A stretch of 20,470 nt of DNA from Deltaproteobacteria bacterium (GTDB lineage: Bacteria > Desulfobacterota > Dissulfuribacteria > Dissulfuribacterales > QOAL01), in NCBI GenBank assembly GCA_026996955.1, contig JALWJV010000129.1, positions 1 to 20,470 of the forward strand, given 5' to 3'. A program made the position numbers and the translations under genes. The stretch's first letter is position 1, and each line of letters starts with the position of its first letter. Of this stretch, positions 6,589 to 14,100 are shown one piece after another. A model generated the notes under the pieces. That model saw only the letters and a program-made list of their open reading frames with translations. It did no database searches and was not told where the DNA came from.

Positions 6589-7995
6589 TCAAAGCGTGGT
6601 TAGAACAATCTGGCCTTTACGGAAGCGGAACTTAACAGTCTCCACCATTTTTTTCAGGGTTAGCGCAGCATTCGCAATTCTGATTGTGGCACTGGGGTAG
6701 GCTACCTGTAACACTGTAACAGTGGATGAAAGCTGCATGCCAATCTGGGCTTCAAGTGCCTCTATTTCCTGCTTGCGTTCTACAGTGGCGTTGTCTATCT
6801 TGGTGATCCCCTCCTCTATTTCACCCTTTAATTTTACGAGTTTTTCCGAAAGCCCCCCGCGTTTTTCAGCAAGTATTTCGATTTTTTTTAATGCCTTTGC
6901 AAGCTCATTCCGTTTACGCGCGTAGTCTTCTAGATCTGCTATAAGATTGTCATGTGTGTCCTTTATGTGAGGATTAAAACCTGCATGGATCATGATAGGG
7001 ACATAGGCCGGTGTCCCCACCACCTTGCCCACAAAGGACCCCCCGATAAGTATCCTGCCACCAGCCACCAAACCCTTTCCTTCAGTAACTTCCACATCCC
7101 CTCCTGCCTTAATAGTGGCATCAAGCACATAATCATCCACAAATAGATTCCTGCCCGCGCTTATTTCAGCATACTCTATAGCCCCACATTGAATGTTGGC
7201 ACCCGCCCTGACAACGGTCTTTTTTGATCTTATCAAGCCATTGACTGTCAGATTGCCTCCTACATCTATTAAAGTCTCATCCTCTATATTACCTTCGACT
7301 ACAAGATCACCCTTCACGATGACTCGGAATCCCGTATTGACAGAGCCCTTCACTTTAAGCAGCTTCCCGCAAAAATTTACATGGCCTGTTGACATGTCCA
7401 CAGGACCGTCAAGCTCCCACTCTTCAAGGACGGAAATTACCTCGTCATTCTGGCTAAGCCTACCATTAACCGTGGCAATAAGGTACCGCCCGTCACCTAT
7501 TATCTCCACGCCAGTTCCGGGCCGAAATGATACCCATTTGCCGGGTAGTGCAGGAATTTCGCGCCCCAACAGGTCACGTCCTGTTTGCCCCTTCCCTGGT
7601 GGAATCCGCCGAGCGATCTTTTCTCCCCTTCTCACATTTATAATCAGATTTCTCTGCTTGGGATCAACCAGGACCTTATTATCATCTTCCAGGCCAGCAG
7701 AGGACAAGTCGCGTTTACCAGTCCCTCTGGCAATAATCTCTATCCTGCCGTCCTCACCCTGAACAGGAGCTATGCCTTTGGCCACAATCCAGCCCTTATC
7801 GGCCTTCTCAGGCACTGAAAGGAGTTTCAGATGGATACCCTGTGTCTCCAATATGGCAGAAAGCTCACTCACTGATGGGAACCTGAAATCCTCGGTCAAG
7901 GGAATAACCCGAGCACTCATAAAGTCCTCAGCCATTTCAAACCTGGCCTTGCCTTCACATATTTCGATTCCCTCTACCAGTTGTGCGGTATCCAT
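6589..7995 (-). CDS. FapA family protein (DUF342)
   Basis: A 468-residue FapA/DUF342 protein. The N-terminal part (about 1-180) leads into a glycine-rich right-handed beta-helix (about 190-330). This helix has repeated short turns such as VKGDLVVEGNIED, DVGGNLTVNGLI and KAGGDVEVTEG, as in polymer-forming and bactofilin-like proteins. A coiled coil (about 345-410) and a C-terminal segment follow. No signal peptide is seen, so it is probably cytoplasmic. The family is named after a flagellar assembly/polar protein in Vibrio, but many members are of unknown function. This gene is not next to the flagellar genes at 17.5-20.4 kb, so a flagellar role should not be assumed. The ATG at 7993-7995 has only a weak GGGA upstream. 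It is isolated, with its own upstream gap containing a repeat fragment. Confidence 0.85.
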   Translation of the reverse strand: MDTAQLVEGIEICEGKARFEMAEDFMSARVIPLTEDFRFPSVSELSAILETQGIHLKLLSVPEKADKGWIVAKGIAPVQGEDGRIEIIARGTGKRDLSSAGLEDDNKVLVDPKQRNLIINVRRGEKIARRIPPGKGQTGRDLLGREIPALPGKWVSFRPGTGVEIIGDGRYLIATVNGRLSQNDEVISVLEEWELDGPVDMSTGHVNFCGKLLKVKGSVNTGFRVIVKGDLVVEGNIEDETLIDVGGNLTVNGLIRSKKTVVRAGANIQCGAIEYAEISAGRNLFVDDYVLDATIKAGGDVEVTEGKGLVAGGRILIGGSFVGKVVGTPAYVPIMIHAGFNPHIKDTHDNLIADLEDYARKRNELAKALKKIEILAEKRGGLSEKLVKLKGEIEEGITKIDNATVERKQEIEALEAQIGMQLSSTVTVLQVAYPSATIRIANAALTLKKMVETVKFRFRKGQIVLTTL

Positions 7996-8040
7996 TTTCT
8001 ACAATTTATCCCTTTCCAAATGAACAGCATTCCCTGACTC

Positions 8041-8100
8041 TGCGTTGAGCGTCTCAAAAGTGAAAAATTATTTTTTCAGTTAAATCAAAAAAGTGAGCAG
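8041..8100 (+). repeat. Left-end fragment of the 208-bp repeat family
   Basis: From TTGAGCGTCTCAAAAG onward the bases resemble the left end of copies A and B for about 55-65 positions, including the T-rich run, then similarity fades. The outermost bases (CCTxxA) are lost and no right end is present. It lies in the divergent gap between the FapA gene and the transaldolase gene. Confidence 0.65.
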
Positions 8101-8133
8101 ATGTTGTCGTGTCCCGAAAGACATGATGAAACT

Positions 8134-8161
8134 TGCATGGCATTTAATGCCATATTATACA
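8134..8161 (+). promoter_or_regulatory. Possible transaldolase promoter with an overlapping palindrome
   Basis: TTGCAT (8134-8139) and TATACA (8156-8161) with a 16-base spacer form a plausible sigma-70 promoter about 110 bases before the gene. Between them lies ATGGCATTTAATGCCAT (8137-8153), a perfect 8+1+8 palindrome that fills the spacer, as an operator would. The regulator is not known. A second palindrome, CCCGAAATTCGGG (8178-8190), lies downstream. Confidence 0.35.
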
Positions 8162-8271
8162 GTTTTTGACCCCGTTCCCGAAATTCGGGAGCTTTCTACT
8201 ATTTTGTTCGGCACAACAGGGCTTTTTTATTAAAAAAGTATCCATTCAACATAGATTAAAGAGGTATTAAC

Positions 8272-8919
8272 ATGAAATTTTTTATTGACACTGCAAATCT
8301 TGAGGAAATATCAAAGGCTGCGGAATACGGACTTGTTGACGGTGTTACCACCAACCCTTCACTTATCGCAAAGGAAAACTGCAAGTTTGAAGAACGGATA
8401 AAGGAAATCTGCGACCTTATTCCAGGACCAGTAAGCGCTGAGGTCGTAAGCACCGATGCCGATGGTATGGTGGCCGAGGCGGAAAAGCTGGCTGCAATAG
8501 CTGATAACGTGGTAATCAAGATTCCCATGATTACCGAGGGGCTAAAGGCGACCAGGACACTTGCCAACAAGGGCATCAAGACCAATGTAACCCTTGTTTT
8601 CTCAGCTCTTCAGGCACTGCTTGCAGCCAAGGCAGGAGCAACCTATGTCAGCCCGTTTGTTTGCCGCCTGGATGACCTGTCCCAGGACGGTATGGAGCTC
8701 ATTGCGGATATTGTCCAGATATATGAAAACTACGGTTATGACACCGAGATTATAGTTGCCAGCATAAGACATCCGGTTCACGTGCTCATGAGTGCCAAGA
8801 TGGGAGCAGATATTGCCACAATTCCGTTCAAGGTTATCTCCCAGCTAGCACATCACCCAATGACCGACATAGGGCTTGAGAAATTTTTATCAGCATGGGG
8901 GAATGTGCCGAAAAGCTGA
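8272..8919 (+). CDS. tal: Transaldolase (small TalC/FSA-type subfamily)
   Basis: A cytoplasmic pentose-phosphate-pathway enzyme that moves a dihydroxyacetone unit from fructose 6-phosphate to erythrose 4-phosphate. The 215-residue protein is a single TIM barrel of the short subfamily, starting with MKFFIDTANL and VTTNPSL (25-31). The Schiff-base lysine is K83 in VVIKIPM. Short members are often labelled fructose-6-phosphate aldolase. Here E57 takes the place of the aldolase Gln and F129 (SPFV) the place of the aldolase Tyr, both of which point to true transaldolase. The ATG at 8272 follows AGAGG by about 7 bases. The lytic transglycosylase gene begins 3 bases after the stop, so translation is probably coupled. 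Confidence 0.92.
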   Translation: MKFFIDTANLEEISKAAEYGLVDGVTTNPSLIAKENCKFEERIKEICDLIPGPVSAEVVSTDADGMVAEAEKLAAIADNVVIKIPMITEGLKATRTLANKGIKTNVTLVFSALQALLAAKAGATYVSPFVCRLDDLSQDGMELIADIVQIYENYGYDTEIIVASIRHPVHVLMSAKMGADIATIPFKVISQLAHHPMTDIGLEKFLSAWGNVPKS

Positions 8920-8922
8920 TTG

Positions 8923-9597
8923 ATGGACAGAAATAATCAGCACGCCACATTATATAAAATCCACATATTCGCAGCCCTTCTGCTGTGCATGCTATGCTGC
9001 AATGTCAGTGCAGGTGAGATTTACTCCTACACAGACCAGAATGGGATAATGCACTTTACCAACGTGCCGGCTGACAGCCGTTTTGCCGCACTGTCACTTG
9101 ATTCCCGGAACCAGGCAAGCCTGGTACAGGCGGTAAAGCGGCATAAAACCAATAAAGCGCGGTATGAAAGTAAAAGGCCATCTGCCCTTTCATCTCCTGA
9201 CCTGGCAGAGATTATTACACATACAGCCCACAATCATGGCATTGACCCTGAACTTATCAAGGCCATTATCGAGGTAGAATCAGGAGGAAGGCCTCATGCC
9301 CGCTCCCCCAAGGGCGCTGTTGGCCTCATGCAGCTGATGCCGGGAACTGCTGCAAAAATGGGGGTCAGGGACCGCACAGACAGCATTGAAAATATCCGGG
9401 GCGGAACAGGCTACTTCAAAACTCTGCTTGAAAAATTTAATGGTGACATTGTTCTTGCCCTGGCTGCATACAATGCCGGCCCTGATACTGTTGAAAAGTA
9501 TGACGGCATTCCCCCGTACCTTGAGACAGTCCGGTATGTGAGAAAAGTGCTTGAAGCCTGGAACAGAAACAGAAAAGAGATGCGAAAAACCAACTGA
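8923..9597 (+). CDS. Lytic transglycosylase, SLT domain with DUF4124 N-terminus
   Basis: A secreted peptidoglycan-cleaving enzyme. Counted from the ATG at 8923, residues 1-30 are a signal peptide ending at about VSAG. Residues 31-60 form a DUF4124-like domain (GEIYSYTDQNGIMHFTNVP). A basic linker follows, and an SLT goose-lysozyme-type domain spans about 92-215. Catalytic-site motifs are IIEVESGG, with E119 as the likely general acid, then GLMQLMPGTA and ALAAYNAGP. A TTG codon directly before the ATG (8920) could also start translation. The gene abuts tal and is followed after 20 bases by the Mth938-like gene. Similar SLT proteins act in cell-wall turnover or in making room for envelope machines; the sequence does not say which. 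Confidence 0.9.
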   Translation: MDRNNQHATLYKIHIFAALLLCMLCCNVSAGEIYSYTDQNGIMHFTNVPADSRFAALSLDSRNQASLVQAVKRHKTNKARYESKRPSALSSPDLAEIITHTAHNHGIDPELIKAIIEVESGGRPHARSPKGAVGLMQLMPGTAAKMGVRDRTDSIENIRGGTGYFKTLLEKFNGDIVLALAAYNAGPDTVEKYDGIPPYLETVRYVRKVLEAWNRNRKEMRKTN

Positions 9598-9617
9598 TAT
9601 CAACAGAGGCTTTAACA

Positions 9618-9968
9618 ATGGAAATTTCATCCTACCGCTTCGGCAGTATTGTCATTGACGGCAAAACCTACACAAAAGACCTCAAAATTATAAAAGACCG
9701 GATAATAGAAAACTGGTGGCGCAAGGACGGTCATGTCTGCACGCTTGATGACATAAGCGACATCATCGATGCCTCACCCCACACGCTTATTTTGGGCACT
9801 GGCGCCTCCGGCCTTATGAAACCTGCACCAGGTCTATCTGAAAAATTGGGGGAGTATGGAATACGTCTTGAGAGCATCCCTACTGAACTTGCCGCAATGA
9901 GATATAATGAGCTTTGCAACATGGTTGGAAGTGACCAGGTGGCATTTGCAGCTCATCTTACCTGCTGA
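9618..9968 (+). CDS. Mth938-like domain protein (DUF498)
   Basis: A 116-residue single-domain protein of the Mth938/AAMDC family. Visible family features: RFGSIVIDGKTY near the N-terminus, WWRKDGH, ILGTGASGLM (about 58-67), PTELAAMRYNEL (about 87-98) and the C-terminal AHLTC. There is no signal peptide or membrane segment. The family has a compact alpha/beta fold; in other organisms it is linked to complex I assembly (NDUFAF3-like) or has no known role, and nothing nearby supports one of these. The ATG at 9618 follows AGAGG. Probably the last gene of the tal operon; no clear terminator is visible before the repeat at 10062. Confidence 0.85.
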   Translation: MEISSYRFGSIVIDGKTYTKDLKIIKDRIIENWWRKDGHVCTLDDISDIIDASPHTLILGTGASGLMKPAPGLSEKLGEYGIRLESIPTELAAMRYNELCNMVGSDQVAFAAHLTC

Positions 9969-10457
9969 AGGCATGCCGAATTTCTTTTATATAGGAGCAA
10001 AATTGTCCAATTCCATTTAATTAGGAACTGCCTTTCCAAATATTGTCCCATTTTACTATATCCTAGATTGAGCGTTTCAAAATCTGGAAAATTGTTTTTT
10101 CAATGAAATTAAAAGGAGTTATGTCGATTATAGCTTTCCAGCTTTGAAACCCTTTGGGATTGCCGTCTTTACTGCATCTCATTTGTCAGAGGAATCCCCA
10201 TATAGCCAACTATTATGGGAATTCCTCTTTCGCGGATATGCAGCAAATCCGACAATCGCTCAATCTAGGCATATCATACCCACCGGAAGATCATTTGAAC
10301 CCTTAGGCCGTTTCACTGCTGTCGGACAAGCCTGGGATTAGCACTGACCGGTCTATTATTTGGGGACGGCTTTTTCAATACCCGCAGGAATTTGGGACAG
10401 ACGGAACATTCGCTGTGGTAAACATAGCCATTGACTGTTGAATAATACATCTGCCTC
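9969..10457. other. Gene-free stretch holding repeat copy B
   Basis: No gene is supported here. The middle is the complete repeat at 10062-10269. The open frame at 10144-10341 lies mostly inside that repeat and has no other support. Bases 10270-10457 contain no structure I can name. Confidence 0.6.
10062..10269 (+). mobile_element. Complete 208-bp MITE-like element, copy B
   Basis: The ends CCTAGATTGAGCG and CGCTCAATCTAGG are perfect 13-bp inverted repeats. The length is exactly that of copy A (4898-5105), with similarity along the whole element. The internal hairpin with arms AGAGGAATCCCCATA and TATGGGAATTCCTCT has one mismatch. Flanks are TATAT on the left and CATAT on the right, a 4-of-5 match that may be an old target duplication. 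No protein of its own. Confidence 0.85.
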
Positions 10458-10497
10458 TTGACATATCAGGCCTGAATATGTACAGCTAAAATGTACA
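10458..10497 (+). promoter_or_regulatory. Toxin-antitoxin promoter/operator
   Basis: A perfect TTGACA -35 box (10458-10463) is followed by two TGTACA motifs (10479-10484 and 10492-10497), spaced 13 bases apart. TGTACA is the core recognised by the YefM-YoeB complex in E. coli, and the first copy overlaps the expected -10 region. This fits autoregulation of the operon by its own products. Confidence 0.65.
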
Positions 10498-10519
10498 TGT
10501 TTTGACACAGGAGGCAAAT

Positions 10520-10798
10520 ATGGCGATACAAACAACATACACAAATGCGCGGGCTAATTTTGCATCATTGATTGACGAAGTGGTAAAAAACCGGGAGGTT
10601 GTTTTCATCAGTCGCCGTGGCAGAGAGGATGTTGCCATGATAGCAGCAGACGAATTGGCCGGCATTCTTGAGACCGCACACCTTCTTCGCTCCCCTGCCA
10701 ATGCACAACGTATCAACACCGCACTTGAAAGGGTAAGAAAACAGGCAGGAACGCCTCAGACCATCGACGAACTTCGCAAAGAGGTCGGTCTTGCATAG
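10520..10798 (+). CDS. yefM: Antitoxin of the Phd/YefM family
   Basis: Binds and neutralises the downstream RNase toxin and represses the operon. From the ATG at 10520 it has 92 residues beginning MAIQTTYTNARANFASLIDE, the N-terminal DNA-binding and dimerisation region of YefM. The sequence FISRRGREDVAMI follows, also typical, and the C-terminal part binds toxin. GGAGG at 10510-10514 is well placed for this ATG; an upstream in-frame TTG at 10502 is not needed. The gene overlaps the toxin gene by 8 bases, the usual coupling. The cassette lies between copy B and an end fragment of the same repeat, suggesting it may have been gained or could be lost as a unit. Confidence 0.92.
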   Translation: MAIQTTYTNARANFASLIDEVVKNREVVFISRRGREDVAMIAADELAGILETAHLLRSPANAQRINTALERVRKQAGTPQTIDELRKEVGLA

Positions 10799-11075
10799 CA
10801 ACTCCAGATCAAAGAAAAAAAGAGAAGCCGTATTTCAGCCTGAGTTCAGGCAGGATCTGAGATACTGGGTTGAAAGTGATCGCAGAACCGCAATACGAAT
10901 CTTCAAACTTATCGAGGCAGTAATGCGAGACCCGTTTAAGGGAATTGGCAAACCGGAACCGTTAAAAATTTTAGGCGCTGGCGTTTGGTCACGCCGAATC
11001 ACGCAGGAACACAGACTGGTTTATGTGGTAAGCCACGACAGAATAGATTTTGTGCAGTGTCGCTATCACTACTGA
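10791..11075 (+). CDS. yoeB: YoeB/Txe family mRNA interferase toxin
   Basis: A ribosome-dependent endoribonuclease that stops translation when not bound by its antitoxin. The 94-residue protein aligns through its length with YoeB: FRQDLRYWVESDRRTAIRI, DPFKGIGKPEPLK, WSRRITQEHRLVY and the terminal CRYHY. The catalytic residues known for YoeB are present: the Glu in GKPEPLK, the Arg in EHRLVY, and the His-Tyr of the final RYHY. The start appears to be a TTG at 10791, overlapping the antitoxin end, with GAGG at 10781-10784 upstream. The ten or so residues before the conserved region are basic and unusual. All key residues are intact, so the toxin is probably active. Confidence 0.92.
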   Translation: MHSNSRSKKKREAVFQPEFRQDLRYWVESDRRTAIRIFKLIEAVMRDPFKGIGKPEPLKILGAGVWSRRITQEHRLVYVVSHDRIDFVQCRYHY

Positions 11076-11120
11076 TGCAGACAGTGGTCACTCCATATAA
11101 GGACGTTGACATCTTAAAAG

Positions 11121-11169
11121 CCCTTTTTAGCAGAGATATGCAGCAAATCTGACCATCGCTTAATTTAGC
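11121..11169 (+). repeat. Right-end fragment of the 208-bp repeat family
   Basis: The stretch with GATATGCAGCAAATCTGACC and the terminal CGCTTAATTTAGC matches the right end of copies A and B (GATATGCAGCAAATCCGACA and CGCTCAATCTAGG) with scattered changes. Weaker similarity may reach back to 11093. It is in the same orientation as copy B. The last bases overlap the final codons and stop of the minus-strand membrane protein gene. Confidence 0.7.
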
Positions 11170-14100
11170 TTATCCAATTTTTCTTTATTATTTCTACGCC
11201 TTAACCGAATATCCACACTGTCCCACAACTTGCCGCTGCTGTATGCCTGCCATCCCCACTTTATCCAGCCAAGGAGGGAGGCGGCAAGCCACAGTGCCCA
11301 GGCAAGCATCACCAGCCGGTATGCCAGAATGGAGAAAGAAAAGACGCCCGGCGTTGGAAGTATGGAGCCGGTGCGGTCACTGTACCAGCGAAGCAGGTGT
11401 GAGCTTGAGCCGTTTCCTGCTATTCGCATATCAGGCTGACCTAAAAGGCCGTTATGAACGGCAAATACCAGCCCTCCCATGGCCGCAAGAGTCAGGCAGA
11501 AGAGCGCTGCCTGCACCGCGTTAAACCGGAAGCCTTTAAGGTTATTGCCAAATCTCTGCCGCAGCCCCAGGACAAGGAGCCATGCTGCAACAAGGCCCTC
11601 TGCCACAAGCCCGCTCTGGCTGAGGCCAAAGGCAAGCAGCATCCACTGCCATGTTTTAAGCGGTGTTAGCCCTGACATTCCCAGTATGACAGAGACAAGC
11701 AGCAGCACGGCAATTTCGCTGTAAAACAATATGGCAGGGCCTGTAACAGGTCCCCGCAGATACCATATCCACCTGTTTCCAGGTGCAAGTTCAATGGTGC
11801 TGTTTACTGTGGGCATGCCGAGGCTGATTTCAGGAATCCTGAACCACCGGGTTATTCCCTCTGAAGAATGCCAGGTTACGTTTATTTTCTGACTGCCAGG
11901 GTCAAGAGGCAGCACAACCTCCCTGTCCCGCTGCCTTACGGTGCGTGTCTCACCATTAATCTTTACCGCTTCAAGTGAGGAGCCGTCAGGAAGCACAAGG
12001 TTTATGCTGTCACCCCTGGAGGAGCGGGCTGTTATATCAAGTGATGCTTTGGTCATCCTGAGGCCAGGCTTTATCACAAGTCTGGTGCTGTCAATGGTTT
12101 TGGTGGGGCCTGTTACCGCCTCAGGGCGTGTTACAGCTATTTCAACCTTTTCTCCAGGCCACGGGTGCCACTGGGGATGCCAGGGTCCTGCCTGTGACTT
12201 GTGAAAGATAACAGGGATACCTTTCATCTCGATGTGCCATAGCTGGTCGGCTTCAAGTATCCATTCCTCAATCCATTCTGTGGTATCCGGCGCTATGAGG
12301 ACAATGGAGCTGTTTTTCTCAAGAACCGAGCGCCAGGTTATGCTGTCAACGTAAGGTTCCATGCTGCATGCAACCATGCCGTTACGCACCCGCATTCCGT
12401 CTGTGATAACAGATTCTCCAGGAAGCAGCGTTATATTTAGTATGATGGGGCTGCCCTTTGGTGAAAGCCTTGTAACTATAGTGGTCACATGCCATTCAAT
12501 GCCAAGATGAATAACGCGCCTTACCTTCACAAAAGGAGGCAGGGTTTCAGGGGCAAATGCTTTTTCATTACTGTCCTTTTTGGCAGTTATGCTGAACTGA
12601 ATCTGTTTTTCAGGTACGCCGTCAGGGTTTACGCCTTCCACATCCCATCCTGCTGCATGAATCACTGCCCGGTGCGGCTTAAGGGGAAGAAACAGGCTTG
12701 GCTGGGCATTTTGAAGTTTTCCAGAGATTTTTACCTGATGTAGCCCAATGGGAATCTTTATCCACGTTTCTCCCTTGTGGGCAAAGAGCAGGGGCGCATG
12801 ACCATCAATCAAAATTGACACAGGATGCCATGACTTACCCCTTGGAAGCGGTATTGCCGTGGTCACAGCAGCGCCTGTATCAAGGACAAGCTCCATTTTA
12901 CCGTCCTGGTCCAGGGTGGCAGTCATGGTTTCAATGGAGGCGCAGCCGGGATAACACTCAGGAGGCTCAAGCAACTTCTGGCGAAGCTCATCAAGCATTG
13001 CCTGAGGCGGGAATTCCTCGGAAGCAGCAGGGGCAGGTGAAAAGAGTGATGATACCGCACAAAGGACAATAAAAATCGATAGCACAGAGGTGGTATTTAC
13101 TGCCTTGAGCCTTATGGCGGGCAGAGTCTCTTTGAATATGATGAAGTATGCCATGAGAAACAGAAAGATAACCCGCAGCAGGGCCACAGTCAGGTTCATG
13201 GCAGGCGAGGCAAGATAAAGTTTTATCTTCTGTACGCTTTCAACAGGTCCGTTCCATGAAAGCTCTGCATGTTTCCATCGCCAGGCCGGAAGGCCGGGAC
13301 CTGTCTGAATCTTGGCAAGGATATCAGGCTGATAGATCCTGTTACTGTAAATGGAGGCAGGAGCAGGTACCGCAGACATACCCATCTTTTCCAAATCCTT
13401 CACCATCCTTGCCTTTCCTGCCAGACTGGTTAAAGGCATTGACTTTCTTCTTAACGATTCCGTTTCGGCGTAATCGTGCCTGGTATCCCGTAGCTGTATC
13501 TGGCCAGCCCGTTCAAGCTGGGGATAGATACCAGTTCTAACCTGTGTTATTGAAAATGGAATTATGGAGATAACTGCAAGGACCGCTGTGATGTACCATA
13601 AGGCTGATACAGTGCCGTAAAACCTGTGCCCCTTTCCCACACGCATCAGGGCAGCGGTTCCCATAAGCAGCAGCCATATCATCACCGGGGCGTCAGGTTC
13701 GTGAAATGCAAGCACCATTGCCACGGCTGAAGCTGCGGCAGCAGGCCATGAATAGAGGCGTCCGGCAGAAAGCACGGTAATAAGGACAATAAATATATCA
13801 AAAAGAGTCCACCTGCTCACCCATGTGGATGCCCTGTCAACGCCTGTCACATGAAGAAGCCGCCAGCCGGGTGGAAGGTTCAGGCGGGCTGAAAGATGCT
13901 GCATGTCATGCCTCCATCCTGTGGCATACAGGGGCTCTCCTGTTTTAATGCGGCTTACGGCAGCAAGTGAAATTGTGCCCCTCCTAACCTCAACTCCCGG
14001 TGCATCTTCAGGCGAAAGCCTTGTAATCAACTGGTCCCTGCCATCTATGGTTATCCTGCCAGGCTTCATGCCTGGCCCTGCATCAAGCCGCCAGCTCCTT

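Noticed and set aside
10144..10341. 65-residue open frame in repeat copy B
   Set aside because: It starts inside the non-coding repeat and runs into intergenic sequence. A similar short frame at 4929-5219 in copy A has diverged and no ribosome binding site supports either.
12698..13072. Plus-strand open frame inside the 1357-residue gene
   Set aside because: Antisense to a continuous, convincing reading frame; no ribosome binding site or domain.
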